Shown: positions 8,159-16,562, numbered from the stretch's first letter. The stretch is DNA of 64,000 bases from Microbacterium sp. M28 (GCF_025836995.1 NZ_CP107546.1:1736001-1800000); one strand, 5' to 3'. A program made the numbers and translations. The notes: generated from the sequence alone by a model not told the origin.

Positions 8159-9757
8159 TCAGGCGAGTTCGATGAGCTCCTGGTACTCCTGGTTCCAGAT
8201 GTCCTCGACGCCGTCGGGGAGGATCAGCACGCGCTCGGGGTTCAGCGACATCACCGCACCGGGGTCGTGCGAGACGAGAACCACGGCGCCCTCGTAGTGC
8301 GCCAGCGCATCGAGGATCTCCTCGCGCGATGCCGGGTCGAGGTTGTTCGTCGGCTCGTCGAGCAGCAGCAGGTTCGCCGACGACACGACCAGCGTAGCGA
8401 GCGACAGACGGGTCTTCTCGCCGCCCGACAGCACCCCGGCCGGCTTGAGCACGTCGTCGCCGGTGAAGAGGAACGAGCCGAGCACCTTGCGTGCCTCGGT
8501 CTCGGTGATGTGTGGCGCGGCGGAGACCATGTTCTCGAGCACGGACCGCGACACGTCGAGGTTCTCGTGCTCCTGGGCGTAGTAGCCCACCTTCAGCCCA
8601 TGGCCCGGTTCGAGCTGCCCGGTGTCCGGTTCATCGACACCGGCGAGCATGCGCAGCAGTGTCGTCTTGCCCGCACCGTTCAGGCCCAGCACGACGACCT
8701 TGGATCCGCGGTCGATCGCGAGATCGACGTCGGTGAAGATCTCCAGCGAGCCGTACGACTTGGACAACCCGGATGCCATCAGAGGCGTCTTTCCGCAGGG
8801 GGCGGGCTTCGGGAAGCGCAGCTTCGCGACCCGGTCGACCTGGCGGACATCCTCGAGACCCGCCAGCAGCTTCTCGGCCCTGGCGACCATCTGGTGCGCC
8901 GCAGCGGCCTTGGACGCCTTCGCACCGAAGCGGGCGGCCTGCTGCTGCAGGGTCGTCGCCTTCTTCTCGGCGTTGGCGCGCTCCTTCTTGCGGCGCTCCT
9001 CGTCGGCGGCGCGCTGACGCAGGTAGTTCTTCCAGTTCATGTTGTAGATGTCGATGATCTGGCGGTTGGCGTCCAGGTAGAAGACCCGGTTGACCGTCTC
9101 GCCGACGAGCTCCACATCGTGGCTGATCACGATCAGCCCGCCCTTGTAGTTCTTGAGGAACTCGCGCAGCCACACGACGCTGTCGGCGTCGAGGTGGTTG
9201 GTGGGCTCATCGAGGATCATCGTGTCGGCGTCGGAGAACAGGATGCGGGCCAGCTCGATGCGTCGGCGCTGACCGCCCGACAGCGTCTTGAGCGGCTGGT
9301 CGAGGATCCGGTCCGGGAGCGAGAGGTTGTTCGCGATCGATGCGGCCTCGGCCTCGGCCGCGTAGCCACCGAGCCCTTCGAAGCGCTCGGTGAGATTCGC
9401 GTAGCGCTTCATGGCCTTCGCGGCGACGGCGGGGTCGTCGGATCCCATCGCCATCGAGGCCTCCGCCATGCCGATGTTGAGCTGTCCGAGTCCTCGGGCA
9501 TCCAGGATGCGGGTGCGGGCGAGCATCTCCGGGTCGCCGGTGCGCGGGTCCTGCGGCAGGTAGCCGAGCTCTCCGGACCGGGTGACCTGTCCGCCGGAGG
9601 GCAGCACGTCGCCGGCCAGCACCTTCGTCAGGGTGGTCTTGCCCGCGCCGTTGCGCCCGACGAGGCCGATCTTGTCCCCGTTCGCGACACGGAACGAGAC
9701 GTTCTCCATCAGCAGGCGCGCGCCAACGCGGATCTCGAGTTCGTGCACGGCAAGCAC
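8159..9757 (-). CDS. ABC-F family ATPase (ribosome-associated type)
   Basis: A 532-residue protein with two ABC ATPase domains and no membrane segments, the layout of the ABC-F family that acts on the ribosome. Walker A motifs are GRNGAGKTT and GLNGAGKTT, signatures LSGGQRRRIELAR and LSGGEKTRLSLATL, and Walker B motifs MILDEPTNHLD and LLLLDEPTNNLD. A charged, Ala/Lys-rich linker of about 80 residues joins the domains. ABC-F members include translation factors and antibiotic-resistance proteins; this one cannot be assigned further, and a housekeeping role is more likely. The start is a GTG with no strong ribosome binding site. Confidence 0.92.
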   Translation of the reverse strand: MLAVHELEIRVGARLLMENVSFRVANGDKIGLVGRNGAGKTTLTKVLAGDVLPSGGQVTRSGELGYLPQDPRTGDPEMLARTRILDARGLGQLNIGMAEASMAMGSDDPAVAAKAMKRYANLTERFEGLGGYAAEAEAASIANNLSLPDRILDQPLKTLSGGQRRRIELARILFSDADTMILDEPTNHLDADSVVWLREFLKNYKGGLIVISHDVELVGETVNRVFYLDANRQIIDIYNMNWKNYLRQRAADEERRKKERANAEKKATTLQQQAARFGAKASKAAAAHQMVARAEKLLAGLEDVRQVDRVAKLRFPKPAPCGKTPLMASGLSKSYGSLEIFTDVDLAIDRGSKVVVLGLNGAGKTTLLRMLAGVDEPDTGQLEPGHGLKVGYYAQEHENLDVSRSVLENMVSAAPHITETEARKVLGSFLFTGDDVLKPAGVLSGGEKTRLSLATLVVSSANLLLLDEPTNNLDPASREEILDALAHYEGAVVLVSHDPGAVMSLNPERVLILPDGVEDIWNQEYQELIELA

Positions 9758-9848
9758 AGCGGACGTCCGTTTCGTCAGGGGGTGGATGCGGCCAAGGGGC
9801 CAGCCTCCCAGTATAGATCGGGCAGGCTGTGCGCTCCCCCGGTACCGT

Positions 9849-10442
9849 TCAGGTCAGTCCACGAGCCGCCAGGGCGTCGCCGACGTCGTCGGCGTGGCGC
9901 AGGGTGAGGACGAACAGCGGAACGACCGCCCGGATGCCGAGGCGGACGCCTCTCGCCTGCTGCGCCTCGCGCACCCGAGCGGCGAATCCGGCGACGACGG
10001 GGATCATCGTGATGGTCAGCGACACGCTCATGGCCACGGCATCCGCGTCGACGCCGAAGCGCCGGAGAGGCCGAAGCATCCACGTCAGCACGTCGAGGAG
10101 TGCGCCCATCGGCGTCGTCGCTGTGAGCAGCCCGGCCAGCAGCACCAGCGCCACCACACGGCCGCTGTTGACGATCGCCTGCTGCCACGAGGTGAAGACG
10201 ACCAGCATGCCGCCGAGCACCAGGACGATCCAGCGCAGCTGCCACACCTGTGAGAGGAAGACGTACGCGGGCATCCGTGCCACCGCGTAGAGCGCAGCCA
10301 CCGCGATGAGCGCGATGGCGACGCTCGTCGCATCATGCGGGTAGAGCGCCAGCACGAGGGTCAGCACCGCCAGTGCGGCGAGCTTGGCGCCCGCCGGAAG
10401 GCGGTGCAGGATGCTGGGCCCCGGACGATAGAGGGTTCTCAC
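9849..10442 (-). CDS. bioN: ECF transporter transmembrane protein EcfT/BioN (CbiQ family)
   Basis: A 197-residue CbiQ-family membrane protein, the scaffold subunit that couples the ATPase to the substrate-binding protein of an energy-coupling factor transporter. Several hydrophobic segments are visible (LAALAVLTLVLALYP, VALVLLAGLLTATTP, SLTITMIPVVAGFAARV). The sequence ARVREAQQARGVR near the C-terminus resembles the Ala-Arg-Gly coupling motif of this family. The GTG at 10442 overlaps the stop of the ATPase gene (GTGA); the open frame upstream is not needed. It is the last gene of the bioY-bioM-bioN unit. Confidence 0.9.
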   Translation of the reverse strand: MRTLYRPGPSILHRLPAGAKLAALAVLTLVLALYPHDATSVAIALIAVAALYAVARMPAYVFLSQVWQLRWIVLVLGGMLVVFTSWQQAIVNSGRVVALVLLAGLLTATTPMGALLDVLTWMLRPLRRFGVDADAVAMSVSLTITMIPVVAGFAARVREAQQARGVRLGIRAVVPLFVLTLRHADDVGDALAARGLT

Positions 10443-11131
10443 GCGCTGAGCCGCCGATACCTTCTGATGAGGTCCGCCGGCTCGCCGACGTCCGCGATCC
10501 GCCCGTCGTCGAACAGCACGGCCGCATCGCACTGCGCCGCCAGGTCGAGGTCATGCGTGACCAGCACCAGCTGCGCCTGCTGCTCGAGCAGCAGTTCGCC
10601 GATGCGTCGCGCGTTGCGCAGATCCAGGAGCGTGGTCGGCTCATCCGCGACGATGAGGTCCGGCTCGGTGATCAGCACGGACGCGAGCGCCAGCATCTGC
10701 TTCTGTCCGCCCGAGAGGGCGGCGGCCGGGGTGTCCGCGTGGGCGGCGAGGCCGTGCTCGGCGAGAGTCTGCGCGACGCGGTGCTCGACCTCGCGCCGGT
10801 CGCGGCCCCGCAGCGACAGGGCGAGGTCCTCGGCCGGCGTCGGCAGGAGGATCTGCGCATCGGGGTTGGTGAAGACGAACCCCACGCGCCGGCGCAGTTC
10901 CGCTCGGTCGTCGACCGTGTCGAGCCCGAGGACGCGCACGCTCCCCGATGTCGGTGCGACGAGTCCGTTCAGCAGTCGGGCGAACGTCGATTTGCCGGAT
11001 CCGTTCGCACCGATCACCGCGATGCGCGCGGCGGAGAGTGTCGCGTCGACGGCGGTCAGGACATCTTTGCCGTCGAACCGGACGGAGACCGACCGCAGCT
11101 CGATCTCCGAGAGCCGGGTGTCAGGCTGCAC
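10439..11131 (-). CDS. bioM: ECF transporter ATP-binding protein BioM
   Basis: A 230-residue ABC ATPase with Walker A GANGSGKST, signature LSGGQKQMLALASVL and Walker B LIVADEPTTLLD, followed by VTHDLDLAA. It is of the short EcfA type. Its start overlaps the end of bioY by 11 bp and its stop overlaps bioN by 4 bp, so the three are translationally coupled. With BioY as binding subunit the complex should import biotin. Only one ATPase gene is present, as in BioMNY systems, whereas group II ECF modules carry two. Confidence 0.92.
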   Translation of the reverse strand: MQPDTRLSEIELRSVSVRFDGKDVLTAVDATLSAARIAVIGANGSGKSTFARLLNGLVAPTSGSVRVLGLDTVDDRAELRRRVGFVFTNPDAQILLPTPAEDLALSLRGRDRREVEHRVAQTLAEHGLAAHADTPAAALSGGQKQMLALASVLITEPDLIVADEPTTLLDLRNARRIGELLLEQQAQLVLVTHDLDLAAQCDAAVLFDDGRIADVGEPADLIRRYRRLSA

Positions 11132-11690
11132 GGACGGCTCGGATGCCGAACGCCGGCGGATAGGCGCGCCGCAGGGCGAGCGTGAGCACGGTGGCCGCTG
11201 CGGCCTTCAGCAGGTCGCCCGGCAGGAAGATCAGGCTCGACAGCGCGGTGGGGCCGAGCGCAAGCCCCATCACAGCCGCCTGCACGGGAACGCCGAACAT
11301 GTACACCACGCCGATCCCACCGACCACGGTCGCGATCCCCGTCCGCCACCAGGAGATCCGGCCGCTGCGCGCGATGAGGCCCGTGACGAACGCGCCGGCG
11401 ATCCAGCCGATGAGGTATCCGGCGGTGGGGCCGACGAACACGGCGATGCCGCCATGACCGCCGGCGAGCACGGGCAGACCGATCGCGGCCAGCACGAGCA
11501 CGAGGAGGACGGCGAGCGGCCCGCGACGCGGACCGAGTACCGTTCCGGCCAGCATCACGCCCAGTGTCTGGCCGGTGATCGGCACACCGGTCGGCAGCGG
11601 CACCGTCACCATGCCCAGCACGATGATGAGCGCCGCGAAGATCGCGATGCGGGCCAGGTCGCGACCGGTGTCGCCTCGGTTGTCGGTCAT
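11121..11690 (-). CDS. bioY: Biotin transporter substrate-binding subunit BioY
   Basis: A 189-residue integral membrane protein, the biotin-binding S component. The family motif is visible in TGVPITGQTLGVMLAGTVLG, and about six hydrophobic segments follow. The ATG at 11690 was chosen over an in-frame upstream start because GAGGAGAG lies just before it. Two 13-bp palindromes (11714-11741) sit between this start and the divergent TetR gene, so biotin-responsive repression is likely. Confidence 0.94.
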   Translation of the reverse strand: MTDNRGDTGRDLARIAIFAALIIVLGMVTVPLPTGVPITGQTLGVMLAGTVLGPRRGPLAVLLVLVLAAIGLPVLAGGHGGIAVFVGPTAGYLIGWIAGAFVTGLIARSGRISWWRTGIATVVGGIGVVYMFGVPVQAAVMGLALGPTALSSLIFLPGDLLKAAAATVLTLALRRAYPPAFGIRAVRAA

Positions 11691-11713
11691 GTCTCTCCTC
11701 GGTCTTCGCTTCC

Positions 11714-11726
11714 TGAACACTGTTCA
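11714..11726. promoter_or_regulatory. BioQ-like operator, site 1
   Basis: The 13-bp palindrome TGAACACTGTTCA has the form TGAAC-N3-GTTCA. This resembles the operator reported for the TetR-type biotin regulator BioQ of Corynebacterium and Mycobacterium. It overlaps the expected -35 region of the TetR gene. Confidence 0.7.
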
Positions 11727-11728
11727 CC

Positions 11729-11741
11729 TGAACGGCGTTCA
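11729..11741. promoter_or_regulatory. BioQ-like operator, site 2
   Basis: TGAACGGCGTTCA repeats the TGAAC-N3-GTTCA pattern 15 bp (about one and a half helical turns) from site 1 and ends next to the predicted TetR-gene -10 at 11743. Confidence 0.7.
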
Positions 11742-11742
11742 G

Positions 11743-11748
11743 TATAGT
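11743..11748 (+). promoter_or_regulatory. Predicted -10 element (TATAGT) of the TetR regulator gene
   Basis: TATAGT ends 6 nt before the first of two consecutive ATG codons (11755). It abuts operator site 2, so the regulator should repress its own gene. Confidence 0.55.
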
Positions 11749-11754
11749 GAGAGC

Positions 11755-12393
11755 ATGATGGCCGCACGCAACTCCGATCACTCGGGGCGTCACGATCGCG
11801 ACAGCGTCACCGCAACCGCGCTGCGGCTGCTCGATGAGGTCGGACTCCCCGACCTCAGCATGCGCCGGCTCGCGAGTGAGCTCGGCATCCAGCCGAGCGC
11901 CCTGTACTGGCACTTCGACAGCAAGCAGGAGATGCTCGGCGCGATCGCAGAGCGCATCCTCGCCCGCATCCCATCCGCGCCTGACGAGACCGGGGCCACG
12001 GATGCCGACGTGCTGGACGCCGCCCGCGGCATCCGCGACGCGCTGCTCGCGTTCCGAGACGGCGCCGAGGTCGTGCTGAGCTCGTACGCGCTCGGGTTCG
12101 GCGTGGGCAGGACGCAGGCCCACCTGCGTGCCGTCCTGCGACGAAGGGCCTCGCTCGACCCGGACACCGCCGCGGCCACGCTGCTGCAGTTCGTCATCGG
12201 ACACGCGCTGCTCGTCCAGCAGCGGCTGCACGCCGAGAGCCTCGGCGCCACCCGGCTCGACGGCGATGACACCACCGGCGACGTCTCCGCGAGGTTCGAC
12301 GACGGGGTGATGCTCTTCCTGCGTGGCATCGACGCGGCACCGACGCATCCGAAGACCCCTCTGAGGTATGACACGGTCGATACCAGGGAGTGA
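11755..12393 (+). CDS. TetR-family regulator, probable biotin repressor (BioQ-like)
   Basis: A 212-residue repressor. The N-terminal helix-turn-helix is in SMRRLASELGIQPSALYWHF, followed by DSKQEMLGAIAE; the C-terminal two thirds form a TetR ligand domain. It is divergent from bioY, and the 64-bp gap holds two copies of a TGAAC-N3-GTTCA palindrome. That makes a BioQ role (repression of biotin uptake genes and of itself) the simplest reading. No BirA with a DNA-binding domain is in the window to compare. The start at 11755 fits a leaderless promoter; ATG 11758 is the alternative. Confidence 0.85.
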   Translation: MMAARNSDHSGRHDRDSVTATALRLLDEVGLPDLSMRRLASELGIQPSALYWHFDSKQEMLGAIAERILARIPSAPDETGATDADVLDAARGIRDALLAFRDGAEVVLSSYALGFGVGRTQAHLRAVLRRRASLDPDTAAATLLQFVIGHALLVQQRLHAESLGATRLDGDDTTGDVSARFDDGVMLFLRGIDAAPTHPKTPLRYDTVDTRE

Positions 12394-12416
12394 TGTGTCG
12401 GAGGGCGCCCGTTCCA

Positions 12417-12422
12417 TACCGT
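12417..12422 (+). promoter_or_regulatory. Predicted -10 element (TACCGT) of dedA
   Basis: TACCGT ends 7 nt before the ATG at 12430 with no ribosome binding site between, in line with the leaderless pattern seen elsewhere. Confidence 0.4.
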
Positions 12423-12429
12423 CAGTGGC

Positions 12430-13104
12430 ATGGACCTGGTCAACGATCTCATTCTCGCCGCCGCGGCTTCCCCCTGGCTGCTGCTGGTCATGTTCGCGAC
12501 TGCGGTCATCGACGGGTTCTTCCCTCCCATCCCGAGCGAGACCGTCCTGGTCGCCGCGGCTGCGGCTGCGGCATCCACGGGCGGCACGAACATCCTGCTC
12601 CTGGCCGGCGTCGCCGCGATCGGTGCGATGATCGGCGACAACATCGCCTACGCGATCGGACGCGGACTGGGAACCAAGCGCTTCGCATGGATGCGGCGCC
12701 CTCGGGTGGCCGCCGCGTTCGACCGCGCGCAGCGCACCCTCACGACGAACGGCGCCGGCCTCATCCTCGGAGCCCGCTACATCCCGGTGGGGCGCGTCGC
12801 CGTCAACATGTCCGCCGGCGCACTGCAGTACCCGTGGCGGCGGTTCCTCCCGCTCTCCGCCCTCGGCGGTCTGAGCTGGGCGGCGTACAGTGCGGGCATC
12901 GGGCTCCTCGCCGGGCACTGGCTCGAGGACCAGCCGCTGCTGAGCGCCGTGTTCGGCGTGGCGTTCGCCCTGATCATCGGCTTCACGATCGATCGCATCT
13001 CGGCGTACCGGCGTCGTCGCCGCGGGAACGCTCTGCCCGCCCCCACGAACTCCCGCTCCGCCGCTGACGCGTCAGCGCCCGCGCTCACCGAGGTGGGAGG
13101 ATGA
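12430..13104 (+). CDS. DedA-family membrane protein
   Basis: A 224-residue inner-membrane protein of the DedA/SNARE-associated family, linked to flipping of lipid carriers and to membrane homeostasis. The typical features are an early FFPPIPSETVL segment, a conserved GARYIPVGRVAVNMSAG region and the following WRRFL. About five hydrophobic segments are visible, with a polar C-terminal tail. It runs into the histidine kinase gene, whose ribosome binding site lies inside the dedA 3' end, so co-expression with the two-component pair is likely. Confidence 0.9.
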   Translation: MDLVNDLILAAAASPWLLLVMFATAVIDGFFPPIPSETVLVAAAAAAASTGGTNILLLAGVAAIGAMIGDNIAYAIGRGLGTKRFAWMRRPRVAAAFDRAQRTLTTNGAGLILGARYIPVGRVAVNMSAGALQYPWRRFLPLSALGGLSWAAYSAGIGLLAGHWLEDQPLLSAVFGVAFALIIGFTIDRISAYRRRRRGNALPAPTNSRSAADASAPALTEVGG

Positions 13105-13109
13105 CTCCC

Positions 13110-14486
13110 ATGGCGGTGAAGCGCAACCAGGACCGGACGACGGGCGACCGCCCGTCGTCCGGCGATGCCGCGGAGGAGCGGCGGGCGCGCCGCGCTCAGG
13201 CAGCTCACGACAGGGCCCAGCGCAAGGCACTCGCCGCGCAGGAGAAGGCCGAGGCCCGGAAGCAGGCGCGCGCACGCCGGCGGGAGAAGCGTCTCGCCAG
13301 GCTCCCCGCCTGGATGCGCGACCGCCAGACGGTGATGCTCGTCATCCTGTCGGTGATCGCCGTCACCCTGTACGCGGTGCTCGTCCCTGTGCATGCCGCC
13401 GAGTACGGCAGTCCCGTCGCTTTCACGATGCTTCTCGCCGCGCCGCTGGTCGCAGCCCCGCTGGTCTCGACGCGTCAGCCGACCCTGGCGATCATCCTGT
13501 TCGCGGCCTCGGCGCTGCTGATGGCGCTGATGGTGCCGCGGGACGTCTCGCTCGCCCTGCCGTGGCCGTGGTCGGTGCCGATGCTGCTCGCGTTCGTCGT
13601 CGCGGTCGTCGCCCCCACGTTCCAGCACGGCTGGCGCACCGGACTGGTGATGTTCGCCTCCGGGACAGCCGCAGGGCTGACTGCCGCGCTCATGCTTCCC
13701 GGCTTCACGAGCGGGAACTCGCTCATCGTGACGACCTCGGTCGTCGGCGGCCTGTACCTGATCGCCGTGCTCATCACCGGGCGGCTCCGCGTCGGACACG
13801 AGCTCACCCGTGAGCGGGCGCTCACCGCTCAGGAGCAGGCGAAGCGCGAGCTCGTCGAAGAGCGGACCAGGATCGCCAGGGAACTGCACGACGTCGTCGC
13901 GCACAGCATGTCCCTCATCCAGGTGCAGGCCTCCACGGCGCGCTATCGCGTGCCCGACCTCGCCCCGCAGGCGGTGGAGGAGTTCGACGACATCGCCGGC
14001 ACCGCACGCTCCGCACTCGTCGAGATGCGCCGTATCCTGGGCATCCTGCGCACGGACGACCACACCGCCGAGCTGACCCCGCAGCGCGGGATCGACGACA
14101 TCCCCGGTCTCGTGGAGACCACCAGACGTGCCGGGGCCGAAGTGGGCCTGTCGATGGCGATCAGCGGCGACATCGCCGCCGCGACGCAGATCGCGGCGTA
14201 CCGCATCACCCAGGAGTCGCTGAGCAACGCCGTCCGGCATGCGCCGGGCTCGACCGTCACCGTCGTCGTGACAGCGGATGAGGACATTGTGACGGTCGCG
14301 GTCCGCAACAGCCCTGTCGCCGAAACGGCGCCGTCATCGAGCGGCCACGGGCTGCGCGGCATGCGCGAGCGCACAGCGCTGCTCGGCGGTAGCGTGGAAG
14401 CCGGGCCGGATGCCCAGGGCGGCTGGACCGTGACCGCCGCGCTCCCCCGTCATCCTTCCTCTCCCCCGCAGAAAGGCTCCGCGTGA
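13110..14486 (+). CDS. Sensor histidine kinase (HisKA_3 / NarL-type partner)
   Basis: A 458-residue membrane kinase. The first 65 residues are strongly charged and rich in Arg, Ala, Lys and Glu, probably a cytoplasmic helix. A membrane domain follows with about six hydrophobic segments (13320-13780). The dimerisation motif has the phospho-acceptor in RIARELHDVVAHSMSL, and the HATPase domain includes ITQESLSNAVRHAP and SGHGLRGMRERTALLGG. ATG 13110 was chosen over 13101 because GGGAGG lies 9 nt before it; 13101 directly abuts that sequence. The stop overlaps the response regulator start (GTGA). Confidence 0.92.
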   Translation: MAVKRNQDRTTGDRPSSGDAAEERRARRAQAAHDRAQRKALAAQEKAEARKQARARRREKRLARLPAWMRDRQTVMLVILSVIAVTLYAVLVPVHAAEYGSPVAFTMLLAAPLVAAPLVSTRQPTLAIILFAASALLMALMVPRDVSLALPWPWSVPMLLAFVVAVVAPTFQHGWRTGLVMFASGTAAGLTAALMLPGFTSGNSLIVTTSVVGGLYLIAVLITGRLRVGHELTRERALTAQEQAKRELVEERTRIARELHDVVAHSMSLIQVQASTARYRVPDLAPQAVEEFDDIAGTARSALVEMRRILGILRTDDHTAELTPQRGIDDIPGLVETTRRAGAEVGLSMAISGDIAAATQIAAYRITQESLSNAVRHAPGSTVTVVVTADEDIVTVAVRNSPVAETAPSSSGHGLRGMRERTALLGGSVEAGPDAQGGWTVTAALPRHPSSPPQKGSA

Positions 14487-15151
14487 CGATCGAGGTCCTC
14501 ATCGCCGACGACCAGGCCATGGTGCGGGCGGGCTTCGCCGCGCTCCTCGACGCGCACGAGGGCATCCGCGTGACGGGGCAGGCCGCGAACGGCGCTGAAG
14601 CCGTCGCGCTCTCCGCCCGCCTCGATCCCGATGTCATCCTCATGGATGTCCGGATGCCGGAGCTCGACGGCATCCAGGCCACCAGACGGATCCTCGGCGC
14701 GTCGTACCCCGCGGCGAAGATCCCGCGGATCGTGATGCTGACGACGTTCGACATCGACGACTACGTGTACGACGCGCTGCAGGCCGGCGCCAGCGGGTTC
14801 CTGCTCAAGGACGCCCTGCCGGAGGAGCTCGTTCAGGCCGTCCGCGTCGTCGCCGCCGGTGACGCCCTGCTGGCCCCGAGCGTGACCCGGCGGATGATCG
14901 CGCAGTTCGCGGCCCAGAAGCCGCGTGCCTCCCGCGCGAGCGCGCAGCTCGCCGATCTCACCGAGCGCGAACGCGAAGTCCTCGTTCACATCGGGCAGGG
15001 GCTGTCCAACGTCGAGATCGGGCGGGAGCTGTTCATCGCGGAGCAGACCGTCAAGACGCACGTCGGCAAGGTGCTCGCGAAGATCGGCGCCCGCGACCGC
15101 GTGCAGGCCGTGATCTTCGCGTACGACGCGGGCCTGGTGGAACCTGCCTGA
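14483..15151 (+). CDS. LuxR/NarL-family response regulator
   Basis: A 222-residue regulator. The receiver domain has the acidic pair in LIADDQAMVRAGF, the phosphorylated Asp in DVILMDVRMPELDGI and the conserved Lys in FLLKDALPEE. The C-terminal LuxR helix-turn-helix is complete (LTEREREVLVHIGQGLSNVE and on to VKTHVGKVLAKIGARDR). The GTG overlaps the kinase stop by 4 bp and is preceded by GAAAGG. It should be phosphorylated by the adjoining kinase. The signal and targets are unknown; a 15-bp palindrome downstream (15201-15215) is one candidate site. Confidence 0.94.
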   Translation: MTIEVLIADDQAMVRAGFAALLDAHEGIRVTGQAANGAEAVALSARLDPDVILMDVRMPELDGIQATRRILGASYPAAKIPRIVMLTTFDIDDYVYDALQAGASGFLLKDALPEELVQAVRVVAAGDALLAPSVTRRMIAQFAAQKPRASRASAQLADLTEREREVLVHIGQGLSNVEIGRELFIAEQTVKTHVGKVLAKIGARDRVQAVIFAYDAGLVEPA

Positions 15152-15200
15152 GAACCTCACCCCTCCGTAGGGCGTCCGTCGACACCACGGGGTGATGTGC

Positions 15201-15215
15201 AGCCGGTCACCGGCT
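15201..15215. promoter_or_regulatory. Palindrome upstream of the acyltransferase gene, possible regulator site
   Basis: AGCCGGT-C-ACCGGCT is a perfect 7-bp inverted repeat. It lies 36 bp before the acyltransferase GTG and 49 bp after the response regulator. It could be a binding site for that regulator or part of a weak terminator. No T tract follows it. Confidence 0.35.
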
Positions 15216-15251
15216 CCATAGCCTCCTGGGACAGACCTGAGGAGGCCCCCT

Positions 15252-16562
15252 GTGACCACCGTCGAGCAGCGCACCGCTGCCGCACCCGCCCCGTCGTTCC
15301 CCTCGGTGCGCGACACCGGAATCGATCTCGTGCGCGCCCTCTGCGTGGTCGCTGTCGTCGTCCTGCACGCCCTCATGGTCGGTGTGACCGTCACCGACGA
15401 CGGCCCGCTGTTCGCCAACGCTTCGGAGGGGACGTGGTGGATCAGTCCGCTGAGCTGGCTGATGCAGGTGATGCCGCTCTTCTTCGTGATCGGCGGTTTC
15501 GCGGGGTGGACCGCGTACCGGAGGGCGCGAGCACAGGGCGGCACGGCCTCTTCATTCGTCGCCGGGCGGCTGCAGCGGCTGCTGATCCCCGCCCTCGCCG
15601 TGATCGCGACCGTGGGCGCGGCGCTCCTCGTGCTGGCCGCGGTCGGCGTCCCTGCCGATCTGCTGCACATCGCGGGGTACCGCTACGGCCAGCCGCTGTG
15701 GTTCCTGGGCGTGTTCCTGCTCTGCCAGGCGCTGCTGCCGGCTCTCGCCGCCGCCCATGAACGATTCCCCCTGGTCACCATCGGCACGCTGACACTTGCG
15801 GCCATCGCCGTCGATGCGTTGCGGCTGTCGACGGGAGTCGACGGGTTCGGCTTCCTGAACCTGGCGTTCGCGTGGCTGGCGCTGCAGCAACTCGGCTTCT
15901 TCCTCGCCGACGGCCGGATCGACGCGCTCGACCGCCGCACCCGGATCGTGGTCGCGGCAACCGGCGTCGTCGTCCTGGCGACGACCATGGCCGCTGGCAT
16001 CCACTCCCCCGATCTCATCGCGAACATCAATCCGCCGACGACCGCGCTGCTGCTCGTCGGAATCGCGCACACGATGCTGCTGTCGCTGTTCCGCGATCGC
16101 CTGTCGGCGTGGAGCCGTCGTCCCGGCCTCGCGGCGTTCCAGCGGTTCGTGAACGCGCGCGCGATGACGGTCTACCTCTGGCACATGCCGGTGCTGCTGG
16201 CGATGGCCGGCGGCGCCGCGCTGTTCGCGATCGCCTCCCAGACGGCACTGCCGGAACCGAGCGGCTCCGAATGGTGGCTGACCCGCCCGCTGTGGCTGGC
16301 GACCGTCCTGGGCATCACCGCGCTCGTCTCCGTCCCGCTCGCCGTGCTCGAGACCAGGCGCACCCCTGCGGCAGCTTCCGGCAGGCGCCTGACCGTGGCG
16401 ACGCTGATCGGACTGAACGCCGTCGTCCTGCTGCTCGTCGTCGGGACGAATCCCCTGACAGCGCTGATCGCCGTGCTGCTCATCCTGCTCGCGCTGCGGA
16501 CGGCGCGCGCGTCGGTCACATCCGGAAGTACACGCAATGATGCAGCGCGCATCCGGGGTTGA
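15252..16562 (+). CDS. Acyltransferase family 3 membrane protein
   Basis: A 436-residue polytopic membrane protein of the acyltransferase-3 family, which moves acyl groups onto sugars or cell-envelope polymers. The N-terminal signature is visible in TGIDLVRALCVVAVVVLHAL, with the catalytic-type His, and about ten hydrophobic segments follow. TVYLWHMPVLLAMAGG near the C-terminus is another family hallmark. The GTG start is preceded by TGAGGAGG. The last 47 bp overlap the 3' end of the convergent CHY-zinc-finger gene. The acceptor substrate is not known. Confidence 0.88.
   Translation: MTTVEQRTAAAPAPSFPSVRDTGIDLVRALCVVAVVVLHALMVGVTVTDDGPLFANASEGTWWISPLSWLMQVMPLFFVIGGFAGWTAYRRARAQGGTASSFVAGRLQRLLIPALAVIATVGAALLVLAAVGVPADLLHIAGYRYGQPLWFLGVFLLCQALLPALAAAHERFPLVTIGTLTLAAIAVDALRLSTGVDGFGFLNLAFAWLALQQLGFFLADGRIDALDRRTRIVVAATGVVVLATTMAAGIHSPDLIANINPPTTALLLVGIAHTMLLSLFRDRLSAWSRRPGLAAFQRFVNARAMTVYLWHMPVLLAMAGGAALFAIASQTALPEPSGSEWWLTRPLWLATVLGITALVSVPLAVLETRRTPAAASGRRLTVATLIGLNAVVLLLVVGTNPLTALIAVLLILLALRTARASVTSGSTRNDAARIRG

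Noticed and set aside
8159..9757. The ABC-F ATPase as an antibiotic-resistance gene.
   Set aside because: Nothing in its sequence or surroundings points to a resistance subtype. Housekeeping ABC-F proteins are common, so I leave it as a general ABC-F ATPase.
8147..9907. A plus-strand 586-codon open frame.
   Set aside because: Antisense shadow of the ABC-F ATPase, whose two complete ABC domains are on the minus strand.
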